NCBI RefSeq assembly: GCF_964355755.1
Contig: NC_092680.1
Span: 3,821,001 to 3,885,000 of the forward strand
Reading direction: 5' to 3'
DNA length: 64,000 bases
Source of the DNA: Antedon mediterranea
Taxonomy: Eukaryota > Echinodermata > Crinoidea > Comatulida > Antedonidae
The notes beneath the pieces are model-generated. The model was not told the DNA's origin. It did no database searches and was given only the letters and a program-made list of their open reading frames with translations. This document shows, in pieces, positions 46,701 to 57,950 of this stretch; the first letter of the stretch is position 1, and each line of letters starts with the position of its first letter. Both the position numbers and the translations under genes were made by a program.

Positions 46701-49700
46701 TGAAAATAAAACAAATCAAATTAAAATTGCCAATAATTGATGCTAATTATTTTGTTTTACATCTGAGAGACTAGATAATAAAAAATGCATTGTTTTTGTT
46801 TATGATTTTCCTATATTGTTTTAAATACAATATCAAATATTTATAAATTCTATAGTATTAGTGTTTCATTGTCAATTTGTTTTGTGATAATAAAATGAAA
46901 AGAATGATATATTAGGAAAATCTCTAGTCAGCAGAGGCTTACTCATATTAAGCTGTTTTTGCAATATTGAAGGCCTATGCATTGTGATAGTCTTTTAAGC
47001 TCTGTCTACACTAACAAACTGTATGTAAAACAAAAATGTGATGTGCCCATATATGGACATGATGATGTCATATTACTACCATATCTTAGCATATCACTAT
47101 CATATCTGAGCATATCACAACCATATGTTTTTTTTGTCACATAATGTTTGATAGTGTAGACAAAGCTTTTATAGTCACTTAAACTAACTCAGTTCTACAC
47201 TTAAGTTTCAAATTCCAATTGTTTATTTCCCTAGAAATGGAAATAATGAAAATGAAAAAAACTTTTTAAATGATTTCTAGAATGTCTGGTCATTGTTTGC
47301 GATGCAACAAACAATTCTTAAAACATTGAACAAAAGATAGATTAATAAGAATATCATAACCGTACAGTATGACTGATGAATATAGACATTTCTTTTTTAT
47401 CAAATCAATGGTAAATACATTACATGGTCAAAACCTCCTTGCCAGTTTCTATTGAAGAAGCTGTTTCTGTACGGAATTTTAATTTAGGTTGTAGCGGTTT
47501 TTCTCATTCTCACAGATTTTCCTCATGTGTAGTGTTTAAAATTAATCAATTAATATTCAGTCCATGCGGTTTAGAATTTGTTCTGTGTCTGTTAATTAGC
47601 ATTAATAGTAATGGCACAAAGTATTAGAAAAATATATTGTCTTGGAGAAATATCCACTGTGTCTTATTAGATCACAATACTATTGAATATCACCAGTCGC
47701 ATTACTACTGTACACGCGCTATAATAAATTGTTTATGAACTTACTGACATCCCAAGTGGCTACAGAGGGCGCTTCACTCAGCAGTTTCTTAACATCGTCA
47801 TCTGTGCTTTGTTCAGCGTAATACTTGGCGTCATGACCTGTACTATCTTTGATCGTCACGTTGGCGCCACGCTTTACAAATAATTCAATCACTTCTTTGT
47901 GGCCTTTTTTACAGCTCAGTATCAAGGCAGTTCTTAACAAATTTAATAAAGTAATTAAATGTAAATGTATTGTTTCATAAATAAAAAATGTTTTTCTAAA
48001 ATAAAGAGGGCAGTATTATAGTAATAATTCATTTAAAAAAATTCATTATGTGAATAATGAATACTGCAGTAATAAATGTTACTTTCTAGAATGTTATATG
48101 TAATTAATATTAGTATTAAGCTCTTTCATACATAATAATAATACCACATTTATATAGCGCCCTTTTCATGAGTAATCGGTAGTCCAACGTCCAACACACT
48201 GCGCCACACGCCCATCAAACTTTATGTGACAAAAAAATGTGATGTGCCCATGTATGGACATGATGATGTCATATCACTACTATATTTGGGCACATCACAC
48301 TTTTTTTGACAAACTAGTTTGACTAGACAGAGCTTTATAGTACTACCTCTATTAAAAGAACTCCTTTGGAACTTAACGGATTGTCCTAATATTATGGGTG
48401 TCTAAATATAGGATGGCTATACTGTTAATTAAATATAGATTATAGATTTCTTTTTAAAAGAGGATAAATTCAGCTGAAAAGGTTACCCTCTTTAAATAAA
48501 GCTGCAGACCTTATATGAATCGTTTGTAACATGACAGATAATTAATATAACAAAAAGCACTTGGAATCTCCATTGAATGGTGGTTGGCTGTAGTGTTAAA
48601 ACATATATTTCCCCTAGTGTACCCTGAATAGGGATTTCTACTACATACCAAATTAGTATTAACACTACGAAAAGAAAATGGTTGTCAGACTGTATATTTA
48701 AAGCCAAATAACTCGGGTAAACCACGGTCAGCCAAGTTCATTGTTTGATACAATTCACTACTATCTGTCATTGTGTCAATTTTAACTGTTTTAGAAAAAT
48801 TCTCCCCCTAATTGAATGTGTCATTGTATCACGTTTTTAATATAATAATTGGCAAATCGATTGTATGAGCAATTCAACTAGCTCTCAATTATTCTGAGTG
48901 TCAACTCACTGTAATAGCTTGTCCTGATCATTGACCACAGCGCCTCTCTCAATAAGCTCACGACAAAGTTCAACATCTCCATGCTCTGCTGCATGCATCA
49001 ATGGTGTCTTACCATTCTAAGATGTAAAAAAGAAAAAAAAATTGCAATAATTTCAGTGCATTCATATGTTGTCTGAATTTAAACTGCAACAAATACTTTT
49101 AGAGTGAAGACATTTTTATAAGAATCCCACAAAGTTAATATTTTTTATTATTTATATTTAAAAAATAGAAAACAAATTTGTTTTTTTAATGCCTTTACAA
49201 AGGAATGAATGAACCCATGTCTCTCACATGCTTCTCCGATTCCTTACCATGATGTCATATTGCTCCTAATTGCCAATGTCTTTAAAGCACATAGTTCTCT
49301 TTTATAAAGACTCATATCCTGGCAATGCTAAACTAACAGTTTATACAATTTTAGATTAACAATTTAAATAAAACATAATACTGTACTTTATCCTTGGATC
49401 CAACAGGAGCGCCACCAAGAAGTAATAGTTTACACGAATCACTATGGTTACCAGCAACTAGTGAAAAAAAGATCATTATCATTATTATTTTAAAAGTATT
49501 GATAATAGTCAGAATTTAAATGGAAAGAGTTCTACTTAGATTATGGTTTGTTGTAGGAAATCACACATTAAATAGTGAGGTTTAAACAATATTATTATTA
49601 CTGTACTTAAAAGTTAGCAGGAGCACATTTTATCATACAGATTAATTATGGAACTTGGTACACATTTAGTATAGTTTGCAGTATGCTCTGTTTCCGAAGG

Positions 49701-52700
49701 AAATAAAGAAAATTGAGGATGTCTTGACATTCTGTTGTCAAGATATTGTCAACTAATACTGTATTTCCTTTGGAAAAAAATGGCCTATCGCAAACTTTAC
49801 TAGTGTTTATTCGCAATGCATTGTGAATGGAGTAAACATCAAGATAAGGATAAGCTAGTCAGCAAGTGTTGTTGACTAGCATTATTGACACAAATTCAAC
49901 AACTTTCAAAACCACATGATTTCTATGTTAATACCAAAAGTACATTGATGACTAGTATTCTAAAAAACCAAGGAAAACGGAATTGACCCTCTAATCTGCA
50001 CTTAAACACTTTGCCACTTCCATCACGGCGGAGTATGTTACAAGGAAAGTCCTTGGGATATGCCACATGCGACACATGTAAAGTATTAAATGGGTTGTAT
50101 AGCTATAGTTTGTGACACATAACACGTATAACTGCTGAACTATGCGCCACAAAATAACGTTTTATTTATTGGGGGAAAAAATCATTAAGGAAAGACATCA
50201 AAAGTTTGTAAATTGCCATTTATTTTTCTATACTGTACAAAATGATGTTAATCAAAGGTAAATACAGAACTCCCTCCTTTGGGACACCTCTGTTCTGGGG
50301 GACCTTTCTCATGAAATGAAAGAGGGAAATTATATGTGACAATGACAACCCCTATTAAGGGGACACATTCTAATGAAATCAACAAGAGCAATAGTGACCA
50401 AGGTCAACCAATATAGTGACTTAGGGGAAAACACCCCTATTTCGCGGAAATTCCTACTCAGGAGATAACATTCCGATCCTATCCAGAGGACAAAATCCCT
50501 ATTCAAGGGGACAACATCCCTATTCAAGGGGACAACATCCTTATTCAAGGGGACAACATCCTTATTCATGGGGACAACACCCCTATTATATTCAGGGGAC
50601 AACACACCTACTCAGGTGACGTTCACTATAAAGGGGACACATTGCTGGGTCTGAAAGTGTCCCCTTAATAGAGGTTTTACTGTATTATGCTATCTTTTTT
50701 TTTATTTTTGAACCATCAACATAGTCAAATGAACAAAACTTTCATTTCATGACTAGCTATCACTGCTGACACATTTTCCTGACCTAGCCTAAAATCATGT
50801 ATCATACACTTCTAAATCTTAACTGTCTTTTTTCAACTTCAATTATATAATTTAAATGATCTGATGTTCATGTTCGACCAAATGTTGTAACTATATTCTA
50901 TGGAAATTCCAGGTCATGTTTCCTCATTGATAGACTTGGAGACAATTATTCATATTTAGTTGTACTTTGTAGTATTAATTGTAACCATTCTTTGAGATTA
51001 TTCATTTTCATTAAAAACAGGAATCATTATTAGGGAGCTTTTAATTTGCGATGACCTAAAGCCTTGTCTACACTATCAAAATTTATGTGACAAAACAATG
51101 TGATGTGCCTATATACGATGATGTCATATCACTACCATATTTGGGCATATCACCACCATATTTGTGCATATCGCTACCATATGTGTGAACCTAGAGACCA
51201 TCAAAACTGTGTTGAGGAATGGACAGAGAAAAACACATCCTCAACCCAACTTCTTGATAGGCACACAAAGAAATTACTTGACCTAACTTGATTCCTAGGT
51301 CATCGGTCGCATCAAATTGAAAGCTTTCATTAATAATCAGATTTTCTTTATATAGTGCAGGGCCGCATGGAAGATTTGAACCAACCCCTTCCCTACGTAC
51401 ACCACTGAAGTGGTGTGGATATTGTTATTACCTGCTAATTGTAACGCTGTTTCTCCTTGAACGTTGAGGGCAGTAGCGTCAGCTTGAAGTTGAAGCAGTC
51501 GTTGGATGCAATTAAAATGGCCGGAGCTTGAAGCACAGTGTAATGCAGTCCAGCCTAATATATAAATAATTTTTAAAAAAAGGTTAAAACTTTATTGGTT
51601 AAAAATATTCAGAAATAAATTGTTAAAAGTCATTAAATGAAGATAAAAGAGAATAATTGTTGGTGTTCTTAATTGATTGATTTTGAATGTTTTTCATTTA
51701 CTAGTAAATTCATACATATTTGGAACTAAAAGAAGTACTAAATACAGAAGTATGAAGAAAGAAGTCTGCTAGGACCTGGCAATTGGTAGATGACAATTTA
51801 GAAACAAGGTAGGTAGTAAATTCTGAGCTTGTCAATAAAGTTTAATAATAGGAAGGGTCAATTTATTTTAAACACCGTTGAGTGGCTTAGAGCATGGCTT
51901 AACTTTGACACACTACGCCATAATATAGAGTAAATATATATTTATGAAAGGCAGTTTGAATGTAAAAAAGGTTTATTCTGATTTTCACTAGACAACCTAA
52001 TTCTTTATGATGAGTCAGAAAGATAAAAAGAGGTTTAATATGGTTTTATCATGCTTATATGCTATTGCGTATTGAAGATTTAAATATCTATAACTTACAG
52101 CACTGTAGAAATATTAATGCCTTTGCGGACAATTTTACCGATAGAGTACCAGAACCAAATTGACATCAAAATACTGTTTCGCTAGTTTCACTTTGTCATA
52201 GACAGGAACCAATTAATCTACAAAGATCACAGCAACGACTTGTTGTTTGACCCGGAGATAAATTAGAGTAAAATAAAATTCCAAGGATGAATTGACCAAA
52301 GGCAAGACTGTTCAAATTGATTAGAATAATATGTATTCAAATATCAAATAATTATTTAAACTTTTGATCACATCACATAAATCGAAAAAGAATGTTTACA
52401 ATACCTCCATACTTTTTGTCTAAAACAGCTGTAATTATTTCACACTTTTATTTAAACTTGTCTTTAGTGACTCTACAGCTCACTGTGTCGGTCGGTTGGT
52501 CGGTCTGTAAACACTAACTTGAGCATGCGAGTGCAGTCATGTATATGGCCTGGTTTCCTAGCTCTTATGTTTTTGACATTTTTAATCTCATATTAAAATG
52601 TTCTATACTTTTTGTATTCTTTATATTTTGACTATTAATACCTATTTCTTAAAATTGAGGTCTTGGAATAGTCCATTATTTCTCTTTTTTTTCTAAAAGT

Positions 52701-54388
52701 ATTCTGATTATTTTTAAAATTCTATTTTTCAGTGGTTTTAATAAGACCATGTAAATAGTGTTGTAATGTTACAGAACGAAACAACACGAACGCGCAATAT
52801 GCATGATAAAAAAATGTCCTACTTGGAAACATTAATTATAAACATGCTAATAAGTAGGAACATTATCATATTACTTTTCAAACTATAACTCAATCACATG
52901 AACTTGAACACAGTAAACGTGAAAACTTCAAGTGGCATTGTTATCATTTTATGTTTTTATATGGATCATTTTGATCATGATTCTGTAAGCCTTAGTGGTT
53001 GCTTGGTGTTTGTTAATGATGTCTTTAGCACTACCATATTTAGGCTTATCACTACCATATTTGGTGTTTGTTTGTATACCTTGCTTGTCAACAGCATTCA
53101 CGTTGGTTCCTAGTTGTAGCAAAACCTCAAGGCAAGGATACTGACCAAGCCTAGCAGCATGATGAAATCTGTCGTACAAATAATTAAAAAAATAATATAA
53201 TGAAAAATTGCACTTTTTGTAAAGGATTAGAAAATATGCATTTTATGAGTGATATTGTAATATAAAACTTTTAGCAGTTACAGGGCAACCATAGTAACTG
53301 TCACACACATATCAGGACACAATTAGCTTTCAGTTCCTTGTTACTAAGAATAGCTTGTCAGCAATGTTAAGGTTAGAGATGGAAATACTTTACGACATTA
53401 GGATATTAGTCAGTTTATCGTCACATGACTGGTAGAGAGAAGGTGATTTTATTCTGGGCAAATTTTTAAAGATACCGATCGATTTTATACGGTTCTAATT
53501 AGATTTGTCTTGTTAGGCTTTGGATAGCAATAAATGGAAATCTAGGATGATTAAGATTAGGATTAAGATTATTAATTAAGATTAGGTTATGGTTGCGTAG
53601 GCTGATGTTTACCCTATTCCTAACCACCCAATCAAAAGTTAGTACTCCAATCCAAGTCCGAAATCTTCAAATATGACCATAAACATGTTTTAAACTAGCT
53701 TAAGTATATTCCCCTCACAATCAAAGCACTATTTTATGGTCAGGAGCTTAAATTTTTTTTAAACATCTACCTACTATGTAGCCCAGCATGTCAAACATTA
53801 ACATCCGACGGAACACATTATGTGGGACATGTACGATATGATATACAGTACCATACTATGTGTCACCATATGTCATGTCTGTCAGGAAGGGGGCCTAATG
53901 AATAATACCATATTTGTACGTGTCTATATTGTATCCTTCCGTCTACTTTTTATGGTGACCTACCACACACTGTTTTATCTTTATAGTATATTTCATTTTT
54001 GTCCCTACTATTATTATTCATTATAATATTTGTATACAATTAGTGTGGTAAACAAATGAATTAATAAACTTATAGATTCTATCATGAAAGTGAGGTTCTT
54101 GATAACAGTAGGTGATAATGACCTCACTGAAACTATAAAGACACAAAATGTATACCTGCCCAGTTCCATGCATGCGTTTTTTATATACTGTACATGGCAA
54201 CCTGAAAAGGTAATACATAATGTGTGTTTCTCGTGTACTGGTTGCTAAGATACTTACGCACTCTTTCCCTCTGCATCTAATTTGGTAGCTGATGTTCCCT
54301 TCTTGGTCAACGTGCTTTGAAGCTTCTCGGGGTCACCAGCATCTACGGCTTGCAAGACCTTGTCATCATACTTGGTCCAATCATTTAC
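34752..54388 (-). CDS. RAI14: ankycorbin (RAI14)-like ankyrin-repeat/coiled-coil protein, 5' end missing
   Basis: Cytoskeleton-associated scaffold; in vertebrates ankycorbin binds cortical actin and membranes. Fifteen exons: 54258-54388, 53080-53168, 51432-51554, 49387-49457, 48910-49016, 47745-47932, 45726-45937, 42169-42288, 40951-40980, 39812-39910, 39068-39146, 37749-37879, 36536-36808, 35087-36217, 34752-34823 (TGA stop). They total 2856 bp, 951 residues in one continuous frame, against about 980 in the human protein. The first ~12-15 residues must sit in an exon upstream of 54388 that was not found. Residues about 1-43 match the family N-terminus ([16 protein letters not shown]), and about 40-235 form six ankyrin repeats. 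Residues 240-310 are an acidic/polar linker, and about 310-925 are heptad-rich coiled coil, mostly in the 1131-bp exon 14. The last two exons carry the diagnostic end ([13 protein letters not shown], then [14 protein letters not shown]). The UACA paralogue is the alternative name. Confidence 0.9.
34866..34965 (+). repeat. interspersed repeat, copy 1 (CTCTTCAGTCAAAG family)
   Basis: GACCTCTTCAGTCAAAGGAT, GGTCTTCCAGAGGGCCCAGC, GTGGCTGTGATGTCCTAGTA. Recurs in the same orientation at 54557-54655. Confidence 0.75.
36218..36535. other. RAI14 intron before exon 14
   Basis: 318 bases, A/T-rich, nothing seen. Confidence 0.5.
36895..37055 (+). repeat. tRNA-headed SINE (family 2)
   Basis: A box GTGGTCTAATGGTTAGGAC and B box GGTTCGAATC 40-odd bases apart, like a Glu/Asp-type tRNA. 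The non-tRNA body TTTTTCTCATTCTCACAGAT TTCCTCAT follows, and is shared with 47497-47570. Confidence 0.75.
37395..37640 (-). repeat. tRNA-headed SINE, minus strand (family 3)
   Basis: Minus strand begins GGTTTGGTGGTTATGATCGA (A box-like), with TGTTCAAATCCTG (B box) about 25 bases on, and ends in an AAATAAATAAATAAATTTG tail at 37397-37418. Lies in RAI14 intron 12. Confidence 0.65.
37880..39067. other. RAI14 intron 11
   Basis: Contains MITE-A copy 8 (38528-38650) and a hairpin-family trace at about 37996-38060 (CATGTACTGCAAAC, CGCAAACTTTCAAACAATAC). No RNA gene seen. Confidence 0.5.
38528..38650. repeat. MITE-A copy 8
   Basis: TTAA (38528-38531), then GCTCTGTCTACACTATCAAA at the left end and AGTGTAGACAGAGC at the right. 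In the RAI14 intron before exon 12 in genomic order. Confidence 0.8.
39147..39811. repeat. RAI14 intron 10 with a local direct repeat
   Basis: TTTGGTAAAAATACATTGGT CGAATTTGTC at 39240-39269 recurs at 39284-39312 (TTTGGTGAAAATACATTGGC). A short (ATT)n run lies at about 39787-39803. Confidence 0.6.
39911..40950. other. RAI14 intron 9
   Basis: Holds a hairpin with 14-bp perfect arms (40358-40371 with 40383-40396) and a CCTCTATTCAGGGGACA-family repeat (about 40650-40750). Nothing else recognised. Confidence 0.5.
40981..42168. other. RAI14 intron 8
   Basis: A/T-rich, with no repeat family or gene recognised. Confidence 0.4.
44641..44950. repeat. duplicated GC-rich segment
   Basis: GGGGGCCCTTGGCGGCCCCC TGGCCCC occurs at about 44668-44697 and again at about 44887-44915, followed each time by GTTGCTCG- or GATGCTCG-like text. 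Confidence 0.75.
44975..45108 (-). repeat. dispersed repeat block, copy 2 (inverted)
   Basis: Reverse complement of 27533-27665: CCGTCCACGAGAGG, AGCTACTTACTG, TCATAATTTACCATAAAACG, and GACCTGGTTTAATGTTTTTA all correspond in order. Confidence 0.75.
46995..47168. repeat. MITE-A copy 9, longest
   Basis: TTAA plus GCTCTGTCTACACTAACAAA at the left and TTTGATAGTGTAGACAAAGC at the right. The interior has three diverged repeats of about 20 bases (atatcactatcatatctgag type). Confidence 0.8.
47424..47580 (+). repeat. tRNA-headed SINE (family 2), decayed head
   Basis: Shares GCGG, TTTTTCTCATTCTCACAGAT and the following AATTAATCAATTAATATTCAG-like segment with 36895-37055; the tRNA part is no longer recognisable. 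Confidence 0.6.
48132..48212 (-). repeat. SINE fragment, same family as 7478-7775
   Basis: Reads TTTATATAGCGCCC, then GTAGTCCAACGTCCAACACA CTGCGCC, the reverse complement of the tail and head of the 7478-7775 element with the body deleted. Confidence 0.7.
48213..48336. repeat. MITE-A copy 10, inserted in or next to a SINE
   Basis: Left tip missing; the right end (CTAGTTTGACTAGACAGAGC) is kept. It abuts the reverse-orientation SINE head at 48132-48212. Confidence 0.7.
49017..49386. other. RAI14 intron 4
   Basis: Nothing recognised. Confidence 0.4.
50440..50600. repeat. ~20-bp tandem array
   Basis: About five to six units like CCCTATTCAAGGGGACAACA. The flanks (50260-50690) carry related but non-tandem text such as CCTATTAAGGGGACACATTC and GTGTCCCCTTAATAGAGG. 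Confidence 0.85.
51058..51190. repeat. MITE-A copy 11, right end lost
   Basis: Left end GCCTTGTCTACACTATCAAA followed by the interior with three CACCATATTTG-like repeats, then unrelated sequence. A further interior scrap at 53018-53062 lies only about 20 bases downstream of the donor of RAI14 exon 53080-53168. Confidence 0.65.
51555..53079. other. RAI14 intron 2
   Basis: Only a MITE-A interior scrap (53018-53062) recognised. Confidence 0.4.
53169..54257. other. RAI14 intron 1 of those visible
   Basis: Nothing recognised apart from short GATTAAGATTAGG repeats at about 53549-53590. Confidence 0.4.
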
Positions 54389-54556
54389 CTACAAAAAAAA
54401 AAACATTTATTATTATAATAAACTAAAATATAATATGTTTTATAATAATCATTATTTAAAATATAGAAACTATAGAGGGCAGTATGTAACATTAAGAATT
54501 ACAGTAGGTTTTAAGTTAAGTTTTTCTAAATTCATATTTATGAAACTAATTGAAAT

Positions 54557-54655
54557 ATTTATTTATACTGGGCGACCTCTTCAGTCAAAGACTGGTCTTC
54601 CAGGGGTCCCAGTTATGATTTGTGGCTGTGATGTACTAGTATAGTACACCAGGGT
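54557..54655 (+). repeat. interspersed repeat, copy 2 (CTCTTCAGTCAAAG family)
   Basis: GACCTCTTCAGTCAAAGACT, GGTCTTCCAGGGGTCCCAGT, GTGGCTGTGATGTACTAGTA; the counterpart of 34866-34965. Confidence 0.75.
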
Positions 54656-54754
54656 AACCCCCTACTTTTCTTGAAAGATGATAGGATCAGATTTAATAAT
54701 GTATAGTCACTGAAGGTGGACCAACTGATAAATTAAAAAAATTAGAAGACAGTT

Positions 54755-54836
54755 CAAATAATCCATAGCTTTTGATTGGTCAATTGGCTTGCATTGCAGT
54801 TTACGTTCTTGCGTTGCGAGTGGGAACCGAACTTGA
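54755..54836. repeat. MITE-B copy 6, half element
   Basis: ATAATCCATAGCTTTTGATT GGTCAATTGGCTTGC, then GCGTTGCGAGTGGGAACCGA; only one half is left. Confidence 0.75.
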
Positions 54837-55456
54837 TATTATCTTGAATTTGTTTTGGATAAACCAAGACTACTGCATCATATTCAGAGAAATCAAACTT
54901 TCCTTTAAATCTTTTCGTCTGATTCATCTACAGACAACGAGGGACATCACCTAGAGTCCCATAACTATTTCCTAATATTGGTCTTGAAGAGAAAGTACAG
55001 AGCCTCGTTCAAACGCGATGACTCTAGGCCCAACTGACCTAGATAGATAGTGAATAATATCCAATGGCTGTAGGCTAACAAAAACATCCTTTAAGTTTAA
55101 AATCACCAAAACCTACGGTCAAATAATGGTCACATGTTTCATACATTTTAATCAGTGGTCAACACATTCATAAATATGTAATTTATTAATTTATATGTAT
55201 AAAATGTGTGCATGGATTGGTCATGTTACTGCAAAACGACAACAGAGTGTGGTTGTCATTACGATGATGTCATTTTATCTCAGACTACTAGGATGTGTTG
55301 ATTTGTTTATGTTTTTACATCATTGTGAGGTCAAATTGAGACTGCTATTTTGCTGAAACTACATGAAAAGTATTAAAAAAGTGATATTTTTTTTTTCCAG
55401 AATGCATTATAGTTTTTTTATTTTGGAACAAAATTTTTTTTTGTCAGTATGCCATT

Positions 55457-55739
55457 TATGCACTGTCAATTGTATGACCCACTATACGACCCCCGGGAGA
55501 TGTGCGTCATTTGTCCAATGTGCGTCATACCTTATGAATACAATGACGCACCTGTGCGTCAAAACTGTGACTTACCTTGAGGTGACCGTGACGCACCCAT
55601 TTTGACATTGACCCACCATTGTTCATTGATGTGACGTACCATCTAGGTTTTTTGACGCACCTCTGCGTCAGTAATTATTTGTAAATGAAGCACCTCTCCC
55701 GGGGGTCAAATAGTGGGTCATACAATTGACAAGTGCATT
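55457..55739. mobile_element. 0.28-kb element with ~40-bp inverted ends
   Basis: Left TGTCAATTGTATGACCCACT and CGACCCCCGGGAG; right CTCCCGGGGGTC and AGTGGGTCATACAATTGACA. The interior holds seven or more copies of TGCGTCA/TGACGCA-like text. A MITE-like structure. Confidence 0.85.
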
Positions 55740-57680
55740 ACTGCCAGAGAACATTTTTTTTCCTGTCAGGAACAGGCCCTATTATGAGTCATGGCAAAGA
55801 TGGTATCAACAGATTAATAGCATAGCTGGAAAATAGATGTATTCTAATCTGCAAATTTACCTTGACCATGGAGGAAATTCCTCCATGCCTTGACCATCAA
55901 AGTGAATGTTCACAAAAATATAAATATAACTTCGTTTTTTAGTATTATTATATTGGCCTATAACCAGGTGCAATGACACTCCACTCCCTCAAATAAAAAT
56001 TGGGTCAAATTGGGTGGGCTTAAGAAATGATTTATACATCATAGATAATTTTGGCAAAAAGTAAACAATGATCGATAGGCATTTTTTTCATTCCAGTCAA
56101 TATAGTATAGTACTGTATAATTCAATTTACTTGTTTATCTTTATATTAGACATTTAAAAAAAAACCCAACCAAAGTGAAGAGTACGCGACAGGCGAAATG
56201 TCACTCAAAATCATCAATCTTTCCCACGAACAATTATTATGAAGATCCATTAAAACATGGTATTAATTTGCAATAGTTCTAAAATACGGATGTTGATAAT
56301 CATCTAGGATGACAGTTAAACATAAGAAAGCCCATAATCCTTTGTAATAAGCAAAGTCACAGTTGACAGGATTGTTATCGGTAATTGACCTATTGACCCA
56401 CTTCATCTAATAATAAACAAGAAAATACACATGTGTTACATCTTTTGTAACAAAGTGTTGACAGTTATGTCATATTTAATATTCAATTTTATTAATATAT
56501 TTAATTTAACGTTAATATGATACTGTGTTAATAGTATTGCACCTTGTTTCGTTAACGTGAATAACTATTACGTATGTGACAATAAAATGACACATTCAAA
56601 AACAAATTTGAAATAACAAATATTTTTCAATATACACTTTAAAACTTACGTCAACAAGCGAGCAGCGTTTTTTAAAGGAATATTTCTTGTTTATTTAATA
56701 CATAAAACAACTATAGTCAGTTGAGTTTATCAGTTGAGTTAATACCAATACTTGGCAGAGCCTACTGTCTGAATTTCCAAAAATTGTGGAATTATGAATG
56801 TGTGTTTTGATAATGCTAAAAAGAATTTTTAACTTTTGGAACCTCAAGAAAAGTCTGGTTTTAGGAAAGTTTGCGGTTCTCAGATAGTCTGGTTTTGGGA
56901 AAGTTGATGACAACATTCCAAAATGAAATATGAATTTCACAAAATCAAAAAGCTAAGAATGACTAAAAAATATATATCATATACAGTAGTTTCATACAAG
57001 AAAATTCTTTGCTATGAAACGAAAGACAGAAATATCAATGGATGAAAGTGGGCTATAGTATTATTGTGATGATTCACAATACATTATATCTACTTCCATT
57101 ATACTATAAAACAATAGGATCACTGAACCTATTCAAACTGTACTTTTACCCAAGGATCTTCTACTTAACTTCTACATTCTTTCTCTTTTTGTATTTCAGT
57201 ACAAAAAATGTAGAAAATCACAATACAGTACAAGAATACACTGTAATTCTGATATCGATCAACAGATTTTGAATGAGATGATTTTCAAGAGAAAGTCACT
57301 GTATCATACCAAGATGTTTTCTAATGTACTTTTTCTTAACTTAATATGCTTACACTTTAGGAGTGCTCACGGCAATAATGAACAACTGGTATTTCGTTAA
57401 ATAAAGATTTGCTACGCTACAAATGAGGTGTATGTTAGCCTGTAATGTACCTGTACTATAAGAAAGTTCAGCTCAACTCTTGGAAATCAATTAATTTTAA
57501 ACCGTCCTCAGTCTCACTTTAATGTTTTTGTTTTCACTATAGCTGCTGTTGAAATGTCAGATTTGTTGTTGATATAGTAGATAGCCAGAGAACATTTTCA
57601 CCAGTTTCATAACCAAAGGCTAACAAAAAAATTAATCAAACACAAGGCTTCGGAAAAATTCTAATGCCAACAGAGTATAA

Positions 57681-57694
57681 CCCCCCCCCCCCCC
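57681..57694 (+). repeat. poly-C run
   Basis: Fourteen C. A similar run is at 43549-43562. Confidence 0.9.
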
Positions 57695-57950
57695 AATATT
57701 CGCCAAATTTCATACACTGGATCATAGTGTATCCAGTCATATACAAAACATTTATTTTTACATAGATTAGCAGACCTCATCTCCTCCCTCTAATTCCCTA
57801 AATTTCTGGTAAATTAGATTTAATTTGCCACATCATTAATTACAATTACGCCCTCTCTGATTTGGATCACCATTGAACAAAAAATAAAAAGTCACTATTA
57901 TGTGCGCCGCTTTGGCACGTTTCTTAGGAATAGAAAAAGTTGAAACAATA

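Larger units (their letters stand above)
45938..47744. other. RAI14 intron 6
   Basis: Contains a probable plus-strand LINE 3' end (about 46440-46710: GATGACCCTATTGGAAATAA, then GAAATGAAAATAAAAC), MITE-A copy 9 (46995-47168) and a decayed SINE (47424-47580). Confidence 0.45.
47933..48909. other. RAI14 intron 5
   Basis: A reverse-orientation SINE of the 7478-7775 family (48132-48212) interrupted by or abutting MITE-A copy 10. Confidence 0.55.
49458..51431. other. RAI14 intron 3
   Basis: Contains an imperfect inverted repeat (49672-49800: AGTTTGCAGTATGC near one end and GCAAACTTTACT near the other), a tandem array (50440-50600) and MITE-A copy 11. Confidence 0.5.

Noticed and set aside
53549-53600. 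GATTAAGATTAGG repeat as a telomere-like sequence
   Set aside because: Only a few imperfect units; not TTAGGG arrays.
55540-55620. Minus-strand mini-exon with ATG and a good donor (GTAAGT at 55573-55578)
   Set aside because: It lies inside the inverted-end element and its phase would put a stop at once in the RAI14 exon at 54388.
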